Source of the DNA: Acidobacteriota bacterium
GTDB lineage: Bacteria; Acidobacteriota; Thermoanaerobaculia; UBA5066; Gp7-AA6
Reading direction: 5' to 3'
Assembly (NCBI GenBank): GCA_027307335.1
Contig: DAHUXD010000046.1
Coordinates: 1 to 60,865 of the forward strand
Length of the DNA stretch: 60,865 nt
The translations under genes and the position numbers were made by a program. Below are positions 35,225-43,659 of the stretch, piece by piece; the first letter of the stretch is position 1, and every line of letters starts with the position of its first letter. The notes beneath the pieces were generated by a model. That model was not told the origin of the DNA, did no database searches, and saw only the letters and a list, made by a program, of their open reading frames with translations.

Positions 35225-35992
35225 TTACGGCCTCGTGATGTGGATGTGGAACCTCATGTAGAAGTCGCCGTCGTTGGTGCCGCCCACCAGCCGGCCGACC
35301 GCCTCGCCGAGGTTGATCGGGTCGATGTACCAGTCGTTGCAGCCGAGCGAATCCCTCGTATTGCAGTGCACCTGGACGTCGGTGGTTTCGGGGTAGCCCG
35401 TGAACGAGAACGCCGGCTGCAGGCCGTAGTTCTGGGACGGGTAGTCGAAGCGATCGACCATCGGACAGGTGAAGGTGCTTCCCGCCGCCATCGTGAGCAT
35501 GTCGTGGCTGACGAGGCTGCATTTAACCTCGATGTGCGCTGGATAGGTGTTCGTTCCCCAGTAGGGGGGATTCGCCGCCACGAACGGATTCTGGGCGTGG
35601 GGATCGCCCGGCTGCACCGCGTCGTTCAGATTGAATCCGAGTCCGACCGTCCGCGTCGTCGAGTTCTCGGTCCAGAACTGCCAATCGCCGTACACGATGT
35701 GGTTGTAGCCGTTGGACGTGAGCCAGGACTGGACGCCGGCCACGTTGTGGAGGTACGGCCCCTGACCGTCGCTCCCGATGTCGACCGTGAGGCCATTCGA
35801 GTCCGTGTCGCTGATGATGGTCGTGACCGGGATGATGCAGATGGTGCCCTGCAGCACGACCGCCGGCGGCGACGGCGCCGGGCACTTGCCGGCGAAACCC
35901 GGCCGCGTCGAGGCCCCCACAACGAGAAGCGCGGCGCCGAAAATCTTCAGCCAGTCGCGCCCGAACTGACTGCCGCGATTGCCTTCCCTCAT
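35225..35992 (-). CDS. Secreted protein of unknown function, paralogue A (GCNDW motif)
   Basis: 255 residues. An N-terminal signal (LKIFGAALLVVGAS, ending near GFAGK) suggests export. No family recognised. It shares blocks with the protein at 36258-37013: ISDTDS, YGDWQFW, DAVQPGDPH, NPPYWGT, SHDMLTMAAGS, LGCNDWYIDP and DGDFYMRFHIHITRP at the C-terminus. Two Cys pairs could be disulfides in the exported protein. An AAGGAGA ribosome site fixes the ATG at 35992; an upstream ATG at 36025 overlaps the HTH gene stop and would spoil the signal peptide. Base composition is less GC-rich than the core genes. Confidence 0.75.
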   Translation of the reverse strand: MREGNRGSQFGRDWLKIFGAALLVVGASTRPGFAGKCPAPSPPAVVLQGTICIIPVTTIISDTDSNGLTVDIGSDGQGPYLHNVAGVQSWLTSNGYNHIVYGDWQFWTENSTTRTVGLGFNLNDAVQPGDPHAQNPFVAANPPYWGTNTYPAHIEVKCSLVSHDMLTMAAGSTFTCPMVDRFDYPSQNYGLQPAFSFTGYPETTDVQVHCNTRDSLGCNDWYIDPINLGEAVGRLVGGTNDGDFYMRFHIHITRP

Positions 35993-36021
35993 GATTCTCT
36001 CCTTCCATTCGACGAGACGAC

Positions 36022-36261
36022 TCATCGCCCGTACATCAGGGCCAGCAGCCGTCCGTTGTTTCCGACTCCCGTTTTCTCGTGGATCGCCTTCACGTGAGTG
36101 TGAACCGTGTGGTACGAGACCCGAAAACGCCTTGCGATCTCCTTGTAGGTCAAGCCGTCGGCAAGGGCGGCCGCGACGACCGACTCCATGCGGGTGAAGT
36201 GAAAACGCGCGAGCACGGGATCGGGCTCATCAATAGACCCGTTGTCGAGACCCTCTTTCAT
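36022..36261 (-). CDS. Stand-alone LuxR/GerE-type HTH protein
   Basis: 79 residues, almost all a LuxR-type DNA-binding domain: FTRMESVVAAALADGLTYKEIARRF then VSYHTVHTHVKAIHEKTGV, ending six residues after RLLAL. There is no receiver or sensor domain, so activity must be set by expression, dimerisation or a partner. The ATG overlaps the upstream paralogue stop (ATGA) and its own stop overlaps an ATG of the downstream paralogue frame, so all three are likely one transcript. It may regulate the secreted proteins beside it; that is inference. Confidence 0.8.
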   Translation of the reverse strand: MKEGLDNGSIDEPDPVLARFHFTRMESVVAAALADGLTYKEIARRFRVSYHTVHTHVKAIHEKTGVGNNGRLLALMYGR

Positions 36262-37013
36262 GGCCTTGTCAGGTGAATGTGGAAGCGGAGATAGAAGTCG
36301 CCGTCGTCGATCTGGATCGTCCCGTGCCTGGTGCTCTCGCGGTGAACCAGCCTGCCGACATCGGCTCCGGGGACGATGGGATCGACGAACCAGTCGTTGC
36401 AGCCGCCGGAGTCGGCGGTGTTGCAGGTGACCTGCACGTTCGTCGTCTCCGCGAAGTTTTCGGGAGCGCTCTGAAGGCCGTGCCCCGCCCCGTCTGTGGT
36501 GATGAAATCGTTCAGCAAGTCGCAGGTCGTCGAGGAGCCCGCCGTCATCGTGAGCAGGTCGTGCGAGAGTGGCGTGCACTGGAGCTGCAGGTGCGTCGAG
36601 AGGTTCTGCGTGCCCCAGAAAGGGGGATTCGCAGGAGCGGTGTAGTGGGCATCGCCGGGCTGGACGGCGTCATCGGTGTCCAGGCTGACCGCCACGGTGC
36701 GAGTCGGCGAGCTGTTCGTGTTGAACTTCCAGTCGCCGTACTGGAGGCCGTTGTACCCGCTGGGAGCGAGGCCCGACGTCACGCCGTCGACACCGTCGTG
36801 GTAGGCGCCGAGCCCGTCGCTGGCGGTGTCACAGGGAAGGTTCTGGCTGTCCGTGTCGCTGATGTAGGCGGTGATCGGAATGGGATTCAGGTTGCCTTTC
36901 GCCGGCAGCCCCGCACTCCTGCCCGGAAACACCAGGAAAGCGAGGGAGAGGCCCGTCAATGCGAAAGCTGAACGCCTGCTAAATCCTGCGGACGCAAAAC
37001 CCGAGAGTCTCAT
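36258..37013 (-). CDS. Secreted protein of unknown function, paralogue B (GCNDW motif)
   Basis: 251 residues. The N-terminus has a signal peptide (FALTGLSLAFLVFPG). The shared blocks with paralogue A are in the same order: ISDTDS near 52, YGDWKFN, TRTVAVSL, DAVQPGDAH, NPPFWGT, SHDLLTMTAGS, ETTNVQVTCNT, GCNDWFVDPI and DGDFYLRFHIHLTRP at the end. The gene carries a good ribosome site (AAGGAG) and heads a three-gene operon, divergent from an ECF sigma gene. Function unknown; the Asp/Asn-rich repeated pattern and Cys pairs suggest an extracellular beta-rich domain. Confidence 0.75.
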   Translation of the reverse strand: MRLSGFASAGFSRRSAFALTGLSLAFLVFPGRSAGLPAKGNLNPIPITAYISDTDSQNLPCDTASDGLGAYHDGVDGVTSGLAPSGYNGLQYGDWKFNTNSSPTRTVAVSLDTDDAVQPGDAHYTAPANPPFWGTQNLSTHLQLQCTPLSHDLLTMTAGSSTTCDLLNDFITTDGAGHGLQSAPENFAETTNVQVTCNTADSGGCNDWFVDPIVPGADVGRLVHRESTRHGTIQIDDGDFYLRFHIHLTRP

Positions 37014-37128
37014 GCCTCATCTCCTTTCGGGCGCCGACGCGTGTGCGATGCCCTTTCGACGGTTAACGATCCCGGCGGCGTTTCTGGACAGAGTTCCTCC
37101 CCCGGGGAAGCCACGCCGACGACTGAAC

Positions 37129-37134
37129 TAGAAT
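37129..37134 (+). promoter_or_regulatory. -10-like hexamer before the ECF sigma gene
   Basis: TAGAAT, 10 bases before the TTG start at 37145. The frame has a TGA just upstream (37124-37126), so this spacing both supports the TTG start and implies a leaderless message. Confidence 0.45.
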
Positions 37135-37144
37135 TGCCCTCGGC

Positions 37145-37771
37145 TTGGCCGCCTTCGAAAAGCGCCCAGAATCCGGCAACGAAGCGTCCGCTCCGACCCC
37201 GCCCGGGGCCTCGGCGGAGTCCACCTTCCACCTGATCCGCCGGTTCCGCGAGGGCGACGGCCAGGCGCTCGACAGGCTCTTCGAACGCCACCTGCCCCGG
37301 CTCCAGCAATGGGCGAAGGGCCGCCTTCCCCGCTGGGCCCGGGACTCGGCGGACACGCAGGACCTTGTCCAGGAGACCCTGCTCCAGACGTTTAACCGTA
37401 TGGACGCGTTCGAGCCGACCCGCGAGGGGGCGCTCCAGGCCTACCTGCGCCAGGCGGTGATGAATCGCATCCGGGACGAGATCCGCCGGAAGGGCCGGCG
37501 GGGAACGCAGGTCGAGTTCGATGGCACGGAGATCGACAAGGGCCGATCGCCTCTCGAGGACGCGATCGGGATGGAAGAGATCGAGCGGTACGAGGCCGCT
37601 CTCGGACGCCTGCGCCCCGAGGAGCGGGAGGCGATCATCCTGAAGGTCGAGCTCGGATACACCTACGAGGAGGTCGCGCGCCTGCTCGAGAAGCCCACGG
37701 CGGACGCGGCGCACAAGGCCACCAAGCGGGCGCTCGTGCGGCTCGCGGAAGAGATGGCGCGTGGAGGATGA
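37145..37771 (+). CDS. ECF-family RNA polymerase sigma factor
   Basis: 208 residues. Region sigma-2 is at about 30-105 (FERHLPRLQQWAKGRL, DTQDLVQETLLQTFN), sigma-4 at about 145-205 (LRPEEREAIILKVELGYTYEEVARLL). It would direct RNA polymerase to a special promoter set. No anti-sigma gene is adjacent; instead it overlaps a membrane Ser/Thr kinase gene by 11 bases, a pairing in which the kinase may control the sigma factor. Start is TTG; no ATG exists before residue 80 and an in-frame stop lies 21 bases upstream. Confidence 0.9.
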   Translation: MAAFEKRPESGNEASAPTPPGASAESTFHLIRRFREGDGQALDRLFERHLPRLQQWAKGRLPRWARDSADTQDLVQETLLQTFNRMDAFEPTREGALQAYLRQAVMNRIRDEIRRKGRRGTQVEFDGTEIDKGRSPLEDAIGMEEIERYEAALGRLRPEEREAIILKVELGYTYEEVARLLEKPTADAAHKATKRALVRLAEEMARGG

Positions 37772-40559
37772 CGCCCGTCCGCTCGACGAACTCGCCGACG
37801 ACGTCTTAGCAGGGCGTCCCGTCGACTGGGCCTCCGCTGAGGCGTCCCCCGATCCCCGGCGCCGCGAGGCCGTCCGCCAGCTGAAGGCGCTCGCAGGCAT
37901 CGTCGGCCTCCACCGCAGCATCGGCTCGGAATCCACGCCCGGGGAGCTCCAGAACTGGGGCCGGCTGAAGATTCTGGAGCGGATCGGGCAGGGCTCTTTC
38001 GGCGACGTCTATCGGGCCTGGGACACGAAGCTCGACCGCGAGGTCGCATTGAAGCTGCTCCGCACGGACCGTCCGAGCTCGGAGGGCGCGGAAGTCCTGA
38101 GGGAAGCACGGCTCCTGGCGAGAGTCCGCCACCCCAACGTCGCCATCGTCTACGACGCCGACGAGATCGACGGGCGCGTCGGCCTCTGGATGGAGTTCAT
38201 CCACGGCCGCAACCTCGAGCAGGTTCTCGGTGAGAAGAAGGGCCTGAGCGAGAGCGAGGTCACCCGGTTCGGTATCGACCTGTGCCGAGCGATCGGGGCC
38301 GTTCACGACGCGGGCCTTCTCCATCGCGACATCAAGACGCAGAACGTCATGCAGGCCGAGGACGGACGCCTGGTGCTGATGGACTTCGGCACCGGACGCG
38401 AGTCCGGCGACGATCCCTTCGCCGAGGTCGATGCCGCCGGCACGCCGCTGTACCTCGCTCCCGAGATCTTCGCCGGCGCTCCCGCAACGGTCCGCTCGGA
38501 CGTCTACAGCGCCGGCGTTCTGCTGTTTCACCTGCTCACGGGGGCGTATCCCGTGCGCGGGTCGACCATTGGAGACGTGCGCTCCGCGCACTCGCGCGAG
38601 GAGCGCGTCGTGCTGCCGAGCCTCGCTCCCCGCGTCTCGCGGGCGCTGGCGGCGGTGATCGACAGAGTCATCGACCCGGATCCCGCTCGGCGTTTCGAGT
38701 CCGCGCGATCGATGCTGGATGCAATCGAGAAGCTCCGGCGCGCCGGCGAATCGCACCGACAGCGAAACGCCTGGATTGCCTTGTCGGGTGTCTCGCTGAT
38801 CGTCGTAGCCCTCGTTCTGGTCTCGGGCTCCCGAGGACGAGAGCCGGGGAGAAACGGCCAGGCGCCGGGAGCCGGGCCGGCCTACTTCGGATCGACCGCG
38901 CAGAAGCGAGCGGTCCACACCCCCAACTGCATGATCCCGGGGACGCCGTCTCCGGACGGGCGCCTCTTTCCGTGCTCGGAGTCCAGCAAGGGAAACCTCG
39001 CGCTCTACGAGTTCGCGACCGGCGTCTCGCGCGTCCTGACCAGGACCGGAGATGGCGGCGACGCCAATTACGCCACCGAGTCGGTGGTCTCCTCCGACGG
39101 ACTCCGCGTGGCCTACGGCTGGGAGGACGGCGCGTGCGCGTGCAGCCTGCTGCGCGTCATCGACGCGGACGGCGGGAACGAGCGCACGCTCTACGGTGGC
39201 GCGGGCCAGGACGAGGTGCTGCCCCGGGAATGGTCGTCGGACGGCTCGGTGATCCTCAGTCTGCGGCGCACGAAGGGAAGAGTGGAGATCGTCCTGGTAT
39301 CCGCCGCCGACGCCCCGGTCCGTGTCATCCGGAGCATGCCCCCGGGGCTCGGAAGGGTCTCCCTCTCACCGGACGGCCGTTTCCTCGCTTACGATCGCGT
39401 GAAGAGCGCCGAAGACTCGAACCGCGGCATCTACCTGGCATCGACCGACGCCGGCCCGGAGGTTCCGCTGGTCACGGGTCCGACTTTCGATTCGGATCCC
39501 ATGTGGACGGCCGACGGCACCGGCATCGTGTTTCTGAGCCTGCGCACGGGAGGACCGTCGCTGTGGCTCCAGCCGATCGAGAACGGTTCGGCGAAGGGCC
39601 GCCCGCGGCTCCTGGACAAGGAGATGGGTCCCTTCGCGCCGATCACGCTCACGAAGTCGGGGTCTCTTTTCTACGACCACCGGACCGGCCTCATGGACGT
39701 CTACACGGCGGCGATCGATCCCGCTACCGGGGCGGTTGTCGGCGAGCCTTCGAACGCGGCCAGTCACATCCAGGGCTCCAACATCTACGCCGACTGGTCT
39801 CCCGATGGGCGGACTCTCGCCTTTGCCTCGTGGCGCACGAAGGCGCGGAACATCCTCGTTTTCCATTCTCTGGAGACCGGGACCGAGCGCGAGGTCGAGC
39901 TCGGGGGCGTCGCCAACGGAGTGCACTGGTCGCCCGACGGACGGTCCGTCGCCGTCGGCGCGGGACTCGTGGATCCCGAGTCGGGAAGCATGAGGTCGAC
40001 GCAGCTGGCTCCCCACAACTCTTTCGTCTGGGACCAGGATGACCGCCACGCCTTCATCGGCAGAATCGGCGGCGAGCGGCCGGGTATCTTCCGAGTCGAC
40101 GTCGTCACCGGCGAGGAGACCGCCCTCTATGAGCCGCCAGCGGCCTCGGTCCTGGGAAACCTGTCGATCTCCCCCGACGGCCGCTGGCTGGCCTTCGGCC
40201 TGGCGCTGCAGCCCACGAAGACGGCTCAACTGCTCGTAGTTTCCACAGGGGGCGGACGGCCGCGCGAACTTTTCAGCCAGGCGAACGAAGGCGTGGCCTT
40301 CGGGGTCGGCGGATGGACGCGGGACGGAAGGCGAATCTTCTTCGTCCGAACCACCCCGGACGCGGAACAGAAGCACGTCGGAGAGCTCTGGGCGGCCCCC
40401 CTCGACGGACACGCGCCCGAACGGCTCGGGCTGTCCATGCGAGCGCTCCGTGACGTTCGCGTCAGCCCCGACGGAACCCGCATTTCGTTTACCTCGGGCT
40501 ACCCCGAGACGGACCTCTGGGTGTTCGAGAATTTCCTGCCGAAGACCTCTGCCCGCTGA
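37761..40559 (+). CDS. Membrane Ser/Thr protein kinase with C-terminal PD40/TolB-type propeller
   Basis: 932 residues from GTG. After a short helical N-terminus comes a Hanks-type kinase (about 70-330): IGQGSFGDVYRA, VALKLL, LLHRDIKTQNVM, LMDFGTGRE and GTPLYLAPEIF are intact, except the usual DFGLA reads DFGTG. One membrane helix lies at about 336-354 (WIALSGVSLIVVALVLV). The rest (about 375-930) is a WD40-like/PD40 beta-propeller outside the membrane, with repeated SPDGR blocks (for example SPDGRFLAYD, SPDGRTLAFA, SPDGRWLAFG). The propeller probably senses a ligand and the kinase signals inward, possibly to the sigma factor. Confidence 0.93.
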   Translation: MEDDARPLDELADDVLAGRPVDWASAEASPDPRRREAVRQLKALAGIVGLHRSIGSESTPGELQNWGRLKILERIGQGSFGDVYRAWDTKLDREVALKLLRTDRPSSEGAEVLREARLLARVRHPNVAIVYDADEIDGRVGLWMEFIHGRNLEQVLGEKKGLSESEVTRFGIDLCRAIGAVHDAGLLHRDIKTQNVMQAEDGRLVLMDFGTGRESGDDPFAEVDAAGTPLYLAPEIFAGAPATVRSDVYSAGVLLFHLLTGAYPVRGSTIGDVRSAHSREERVVLPSLAPRVSRALAAVIDRVIDPDPARRFESARSMLDAIEKLRRAGESHRQRNAWIALSGVSLIVVALVLVSGSRGREPGRNGQAPGAGPAYFGSTAQKRAVHTPNCMIPGTPSPDGRLFPCSESSKGNLALYEFATGVSRVLTRTGDGGDANYATESVVSSDGLRVAYGWEDGACACSLLRVIDADGGNERTLYGGAGQDEVLPREWSSDGSVILSLRRTKGRVEIVLVSAADAPVRVIRSMPPGLGRVSLSPDGRFLAYDRVKSAEDSNRGIYLASTDAGPEVPLVTGPTFDSDPMWTADGTGIVFLSLRTGGPSLWLQPIENGSAKGRPRLLDKEMGPFAPITLTKSGSLFYDHRTGLMDVYTAAIDPATGAVVGEPSNAASHIQGSNIYADWSPDGRTLAFASWRTKARNILVFHSLETGTEREVELGGVANGVHWSPDGRSVAVGAGLVDPESGSMRSTQLAPHNSFVWDQDDRHAFIGRIGGERPGIFRVDVVTGEETALYEPPAASVLGNLSISPDGRWLAFGLALQPTKTAQLLVVSTGGGRPRELFSQANEGVAFGVGGWTRDGRRIFFVRTTPDAEQKHVGELWAAPLDGHAPERLGLSMRALRDVRVSPDGTRISFTSGYPETDLWVFENFLPKTSAR

Positions 40560-40595
40560 CCTCCCCTGTTCCGGGGATCGCCAGAATTGGGGAGG
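40560..40595 (+). terminator. Possible hairpin after the kinase gene
   Basis: cctcccc at 40560-40566 pairs with ggggagg at 40589-40595 around a 22-base loop. There is no T-tract, so termination is only a possibility. The remaining gap to 40702 has no gene. Confidence 0.3.
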
Positions 40596-40702
40596 GACTC
40601 GTCCGACCCGACCTCCTAAACTCGAATTCGTCATCTCCCTTGACGATGCACGCCGCTGGATGAAGAATTCGAACAAGTTCTCGCTGCGATAACCGAAAAG
40701 TG

Positions 40703-43627
40703 ATGCGCGGTTGGCGAAGGCCCTTCCTCCTGGCGCTGGTCGTCGTGTGTCCGTCCGCGGTAATGGCGCAGACGACGGGAGCGATCACCGGCTTCGTGAC
40801 GGATTCCTCCGGCTCCCCTGTTGCAGGGGCGACCATCCTGGTGATGAGCCCGAGCCTGCAGGGCACTCGGACGGTTCAGTCGGCGTCCGATGGTCTCTAT
40901 CGCGTCCCTCTTCTTCCGCCCGGCGATTACCACGCCCGATTTACCTTGACGGGTTTTCGGACCATCGAACGAGACGCGATCGTGAGGCTGGGAGCCACGG
41001 CGACCGTGGACGTCGTTCTTGAGGCGACCGCCGAGGAACAAGTGGTGGTCAATGCGACGCCGGCGCTGATCGATCTGTCCTCGACAGTGACCGGAACGCA
41101 CTACACGAGCGACGTCGTGGCCCGACTACCCGTGGCTCGAAATTACGCAGATGTGATCCAAGCGAACCCGGGAGTCCTTACCGACATCGGCGAGACCGAC
41201 GGTGGTCGCTTCGTGCCCCTCGCGATCAACGGAGCCACCTCAGCCGAAAACCAGTGGTACATCGACGGCGTCAACACCACTTACGTCTCGACCGGGATCC
41301 AAGGAACCGCTATTCACAACGAGTTCATCCAGGAAATTAGCGTGATGAGCGGCGGCTACCAGGCCCAATATGGCGGCGCCCTCGGCGGTGTCATCAACGC
41401 GGTCACCCGTTCGGGAGGCAATCAGTACCATGGAGACGCGTTCGCCTATTACGACTCCCTCGGCATGGGAGCGCAAGTTCAGTATCAGCCTGGGGACACC
41501 GACGCGCCGAGCATGCGCGTATTGAGCAGCGAACATTGGGATTATGGCGTCGATCTGGGCGGGTACCTCATGAAGGACCGCCTTTGGTTCTTCGGAGCCT
41601 ACAATCGGATTACACAGCAATCGGAACAGTCGCCTCTCGAGGGCAATCAGGTCTCTCCATATCGATATCCGATTTACGACACCAGCAACTTCTACTCCGG
41701 AAAGCTGACATGGAACGTGGCCTCGGGGACGACGATCGTCGGCAGCGTCTTCGCGGATCCTTCGACTCAATCGGGGCTCGCTACCGGCGAGGTTCCCTTC
41801 CAGTCGAGCGCAGACGCCTCCACATGGTCTTCATATGCTTCACAGGGCGGTACGGACTTCGGACTCAACGTGTCTCAACTTTTCGGCTCTCGCGCGATCG
41901 TGACCGCCCAGGGCTCGCTTCACCATGACCAGAACTCGGCGACCGCGGCCAACGAGATCAAGTACGTCGATTGGACCTGCGAGGGCGGAACCCATGATCA
42001 GCCATGCGCAACTCCCGCTTTCCCAAACCGCGTCTGGGGAGGTTTCGGGAACCTTTCGGGGAGCCATTCTTCTCGACCGCAGTTCGTTGCCCAGGGCACT
42101 CTTTACGCCGGCGATCACGAACTAATCGCCGGCGGGGACTACATGACCGGGAAGACCAATTCCTACACCTACACGACCGGTGGCCAGCAGGTCGCCCTCT
42201 ACAACCAGTACGGGCAGCTTTACTACCGTCACACGTTCCGCACGCTGGACCCAACGAATCTCACGCCAGCCGCGACGGTCAACCATAGCGCGCAGACTAT
42301 CGACTACGGCGCATTCGCCCAGGATTCCTGGAAGTTCGCGTCCAACCTGACGATAAACGTGGGGCTGCGCTGGGACGGCGAGCAAGTTCGTAACTACGCG
42401 GGTCAAACCGTCATCGACTTCGGCGCGGAGTGGCAACCCCGCGCCGGTGTCGCTTGGGACCCTTGGAATAACGGCGAGACGAAAATCTACGCGTCCGCGG
42501 GCCGATTCGAATACGGAATGACGACGGCTCTTGCCTTGGCGAGCTTTGGTAGCACAGCCTATTTCGGTCGCACCTACAACTTCGACCCGGTTAGCGTTAC
42601 GCCGGACCCGAACGTCTACGGACAGCGCTCACAAATAAACTCCGGTAGCCCATTCGGCGTGCCCGTCGACGCTGGAATCAAGCCGTGGATCCAGGACGAG
42701 GTGACGGCCGGTATCCAGCGGATGATTCTTCCCAGCCTAACTGTCGAGCTCCAAGGCACCTACCGAAGCCTCGGCAACGCGCTCGAGGATCGCTGTGACT
42801 TCAACTACAGCGCCCCCATCATGAATGGGAGCAGCTGCGCTCTAATTAACCCCGGATCGGGGGCCCAGTTCGCGAGCGGCGATGCTCCCGTCTGCAATGG
42901 ATTGTATTCCGATGTTTATCCCGACGCGTACCAGTGCTACGACCACGGAGGGCCGCCGACGCCGCCGGCGAGGCGCTACTACCGGGCCATCGGCTTGCTT
43001 GCGCACGAAGCGATCAGCGACAAGGTCTGGCTCCAGGCGAGCTATGTCTACACGCACCTCACCGGAAACTACGATGGCGCCGTGAACGAGGGCATCTTCC
43101 AGCAATTCCGCGGCCAGACGACGCCGGGATTCGACTGGGACTTCAACTACCCACCCTTGTGGATCAACAACTCCTCCGGGACGCTGACGCTCGACCGACC
43201 GTTTCACTTCCGGGTCGATGGCTTCTGGGTGACGCCCTGGCTGTTCTCGCTCGGCCTTCAGGCCTTCGCCGAATCGGGCGCTCCTCTAAACAAGCTCGGT
43301 TTCTTCAGCAGTCAGTACGGTGCCGTGATCCCTCTCGTGCCGCGCGGATCGGCCGGACGATTACCCACGCTCTGGGGCACCAACCTCACTCTTTCGTATC
43401 CCGTCCTCCTCGGGCCTGCGACCGTGACGCTGCAGGGGTACCTCTACAACATCTTCAACAAGCAGATCGCAACGTCCAAGGACCAGGCTTGGACCATCAC
43501 CGAGCCCGCCGGATATCCGGACACAATCTTCGATCCTAACCAGCCGAGCAACAATACGAATTACGGCGCGGTGACCAGCCGATCAAGCCCCCGGCTCTTC
43601 AAGGCGGCGGTGAAGGTCTCTTTCTAG
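40703..43627 (+). CDS. TonB-dependent receptor with N-terminal CarboxypepD_reg-like domain (Oar-like)
   Basis: 974 residues. A signal peptide (LLALVVVCPSAVMAQ) is followed by a carboxypeptidase-regulatory-like domain (about 25-110; GAITGFVTDSSGSPVAGATI), a plug domain (about 125-235; VARLPVARNYADVIQANPG, YQAQYGGALGGVINAVTRSG) and a large outer-membrane barrel ending in VSF. This layout is typical of Oar-type receptors, common in Acidobacteriota and Myxococcota. Ligand unknown. The gene is visibly less GC-rich than its neighbours, which suggests transfer or relaxed codon use. ATG at 40703; a GTG one codon upstream is possible. Confidence 0.92.
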   Translation: MRGWRRPFLLALVVVCPSAVMAQTTGAITGFVTDSSGSPVAGATILVMSPSLQGTRTVQSASDGLYRVPLLPPGDYHARFTLTGFRTIERDAIVRLGATATVDVVLEATAEEQVVVNATPALIDLSSTVTGTHYTSDVVARLPVARNYADVIQANPGVLTDIGETDGGRFVPLAINGATSAENQWYIDGVNTTYVSTGIQGTAIHNEFIQEISVMSGGYQAQYGGALGGVINAVTRSGGNQYHGDAFAYYDSLGMGAQVQYQPGDTDAPSMRVLSSEHWDYGVDLGGYLMKDRLWFFGAYNRITQQSEQSPLEGNQVSPYRYPIYDTSNFYSGKLTWNVASGTTIVGSVFADPSTQSGLATGEVPFQSSADASTWSSYASQGGTDFGLNVSQLFGSRAIVTAQGSLHHDQNSATAANEIKYVDWTCEGGTHDQPCATPAFPNRVWGGFGNLSGSHSSRPQFVAQGTLYAGDHELIAGGDYMTGKTNSYTYTTGGQQVALYNQYGQLYYRHTFRTLDPTNLTPAATVNHSAQTIDYGAFAQDSWKFASNLTINVGLRWDGEQVRNYAGQTVIDFGAEWQPRAGVAWDPWNNGETKIYASAGRFEYGMTTALALASFGSTAYFGRTYNFDPVSVTPDPNVYGQRSQINSGSPFGVPVDAGIKPWIQDEVTAGIQRMILPSLTVELQGTYRSLGNALEDRCDFNYSAPIMNGSSCALINPGSGAQFASGDAPVCNGLYSDVYPDAYQCYDHGGPPTPPARRYYRAIGLLAHEAISDKVWLQASYVYTHLTGNYDGAVNEGIFQQFRGQTTPGFDWDFNYPPLWINNSSGTLTLDRPFHFRVDGFWVTPWLFSLGLQAFAESGAPLNKLGFFSSQYGAVIPLVPRGSAGRLPTLWGTNLTLSYPVLLGPATVTLQGYLYNIFNKQIATSKDQAWTITEPAGYPDTIFDPNQPSNNTNYGAVTSRSSPRLFKAAVKVSF

Positions 43628-43645
43628 CCCTCCCGTTCCTCGCGT

Positions 43646-43651
43646 CATAAT
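43646..43651 (+). promoter_or_regulatory. -10-like hexamer before the XdhC gene
   Basis: CATAAT, 8 bases before the ATG at 43660, with no ribosome site. Fits a leaderless transcript. Confidence 0.4.
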
Positions 43652-43659
43652 CGCCTCCC

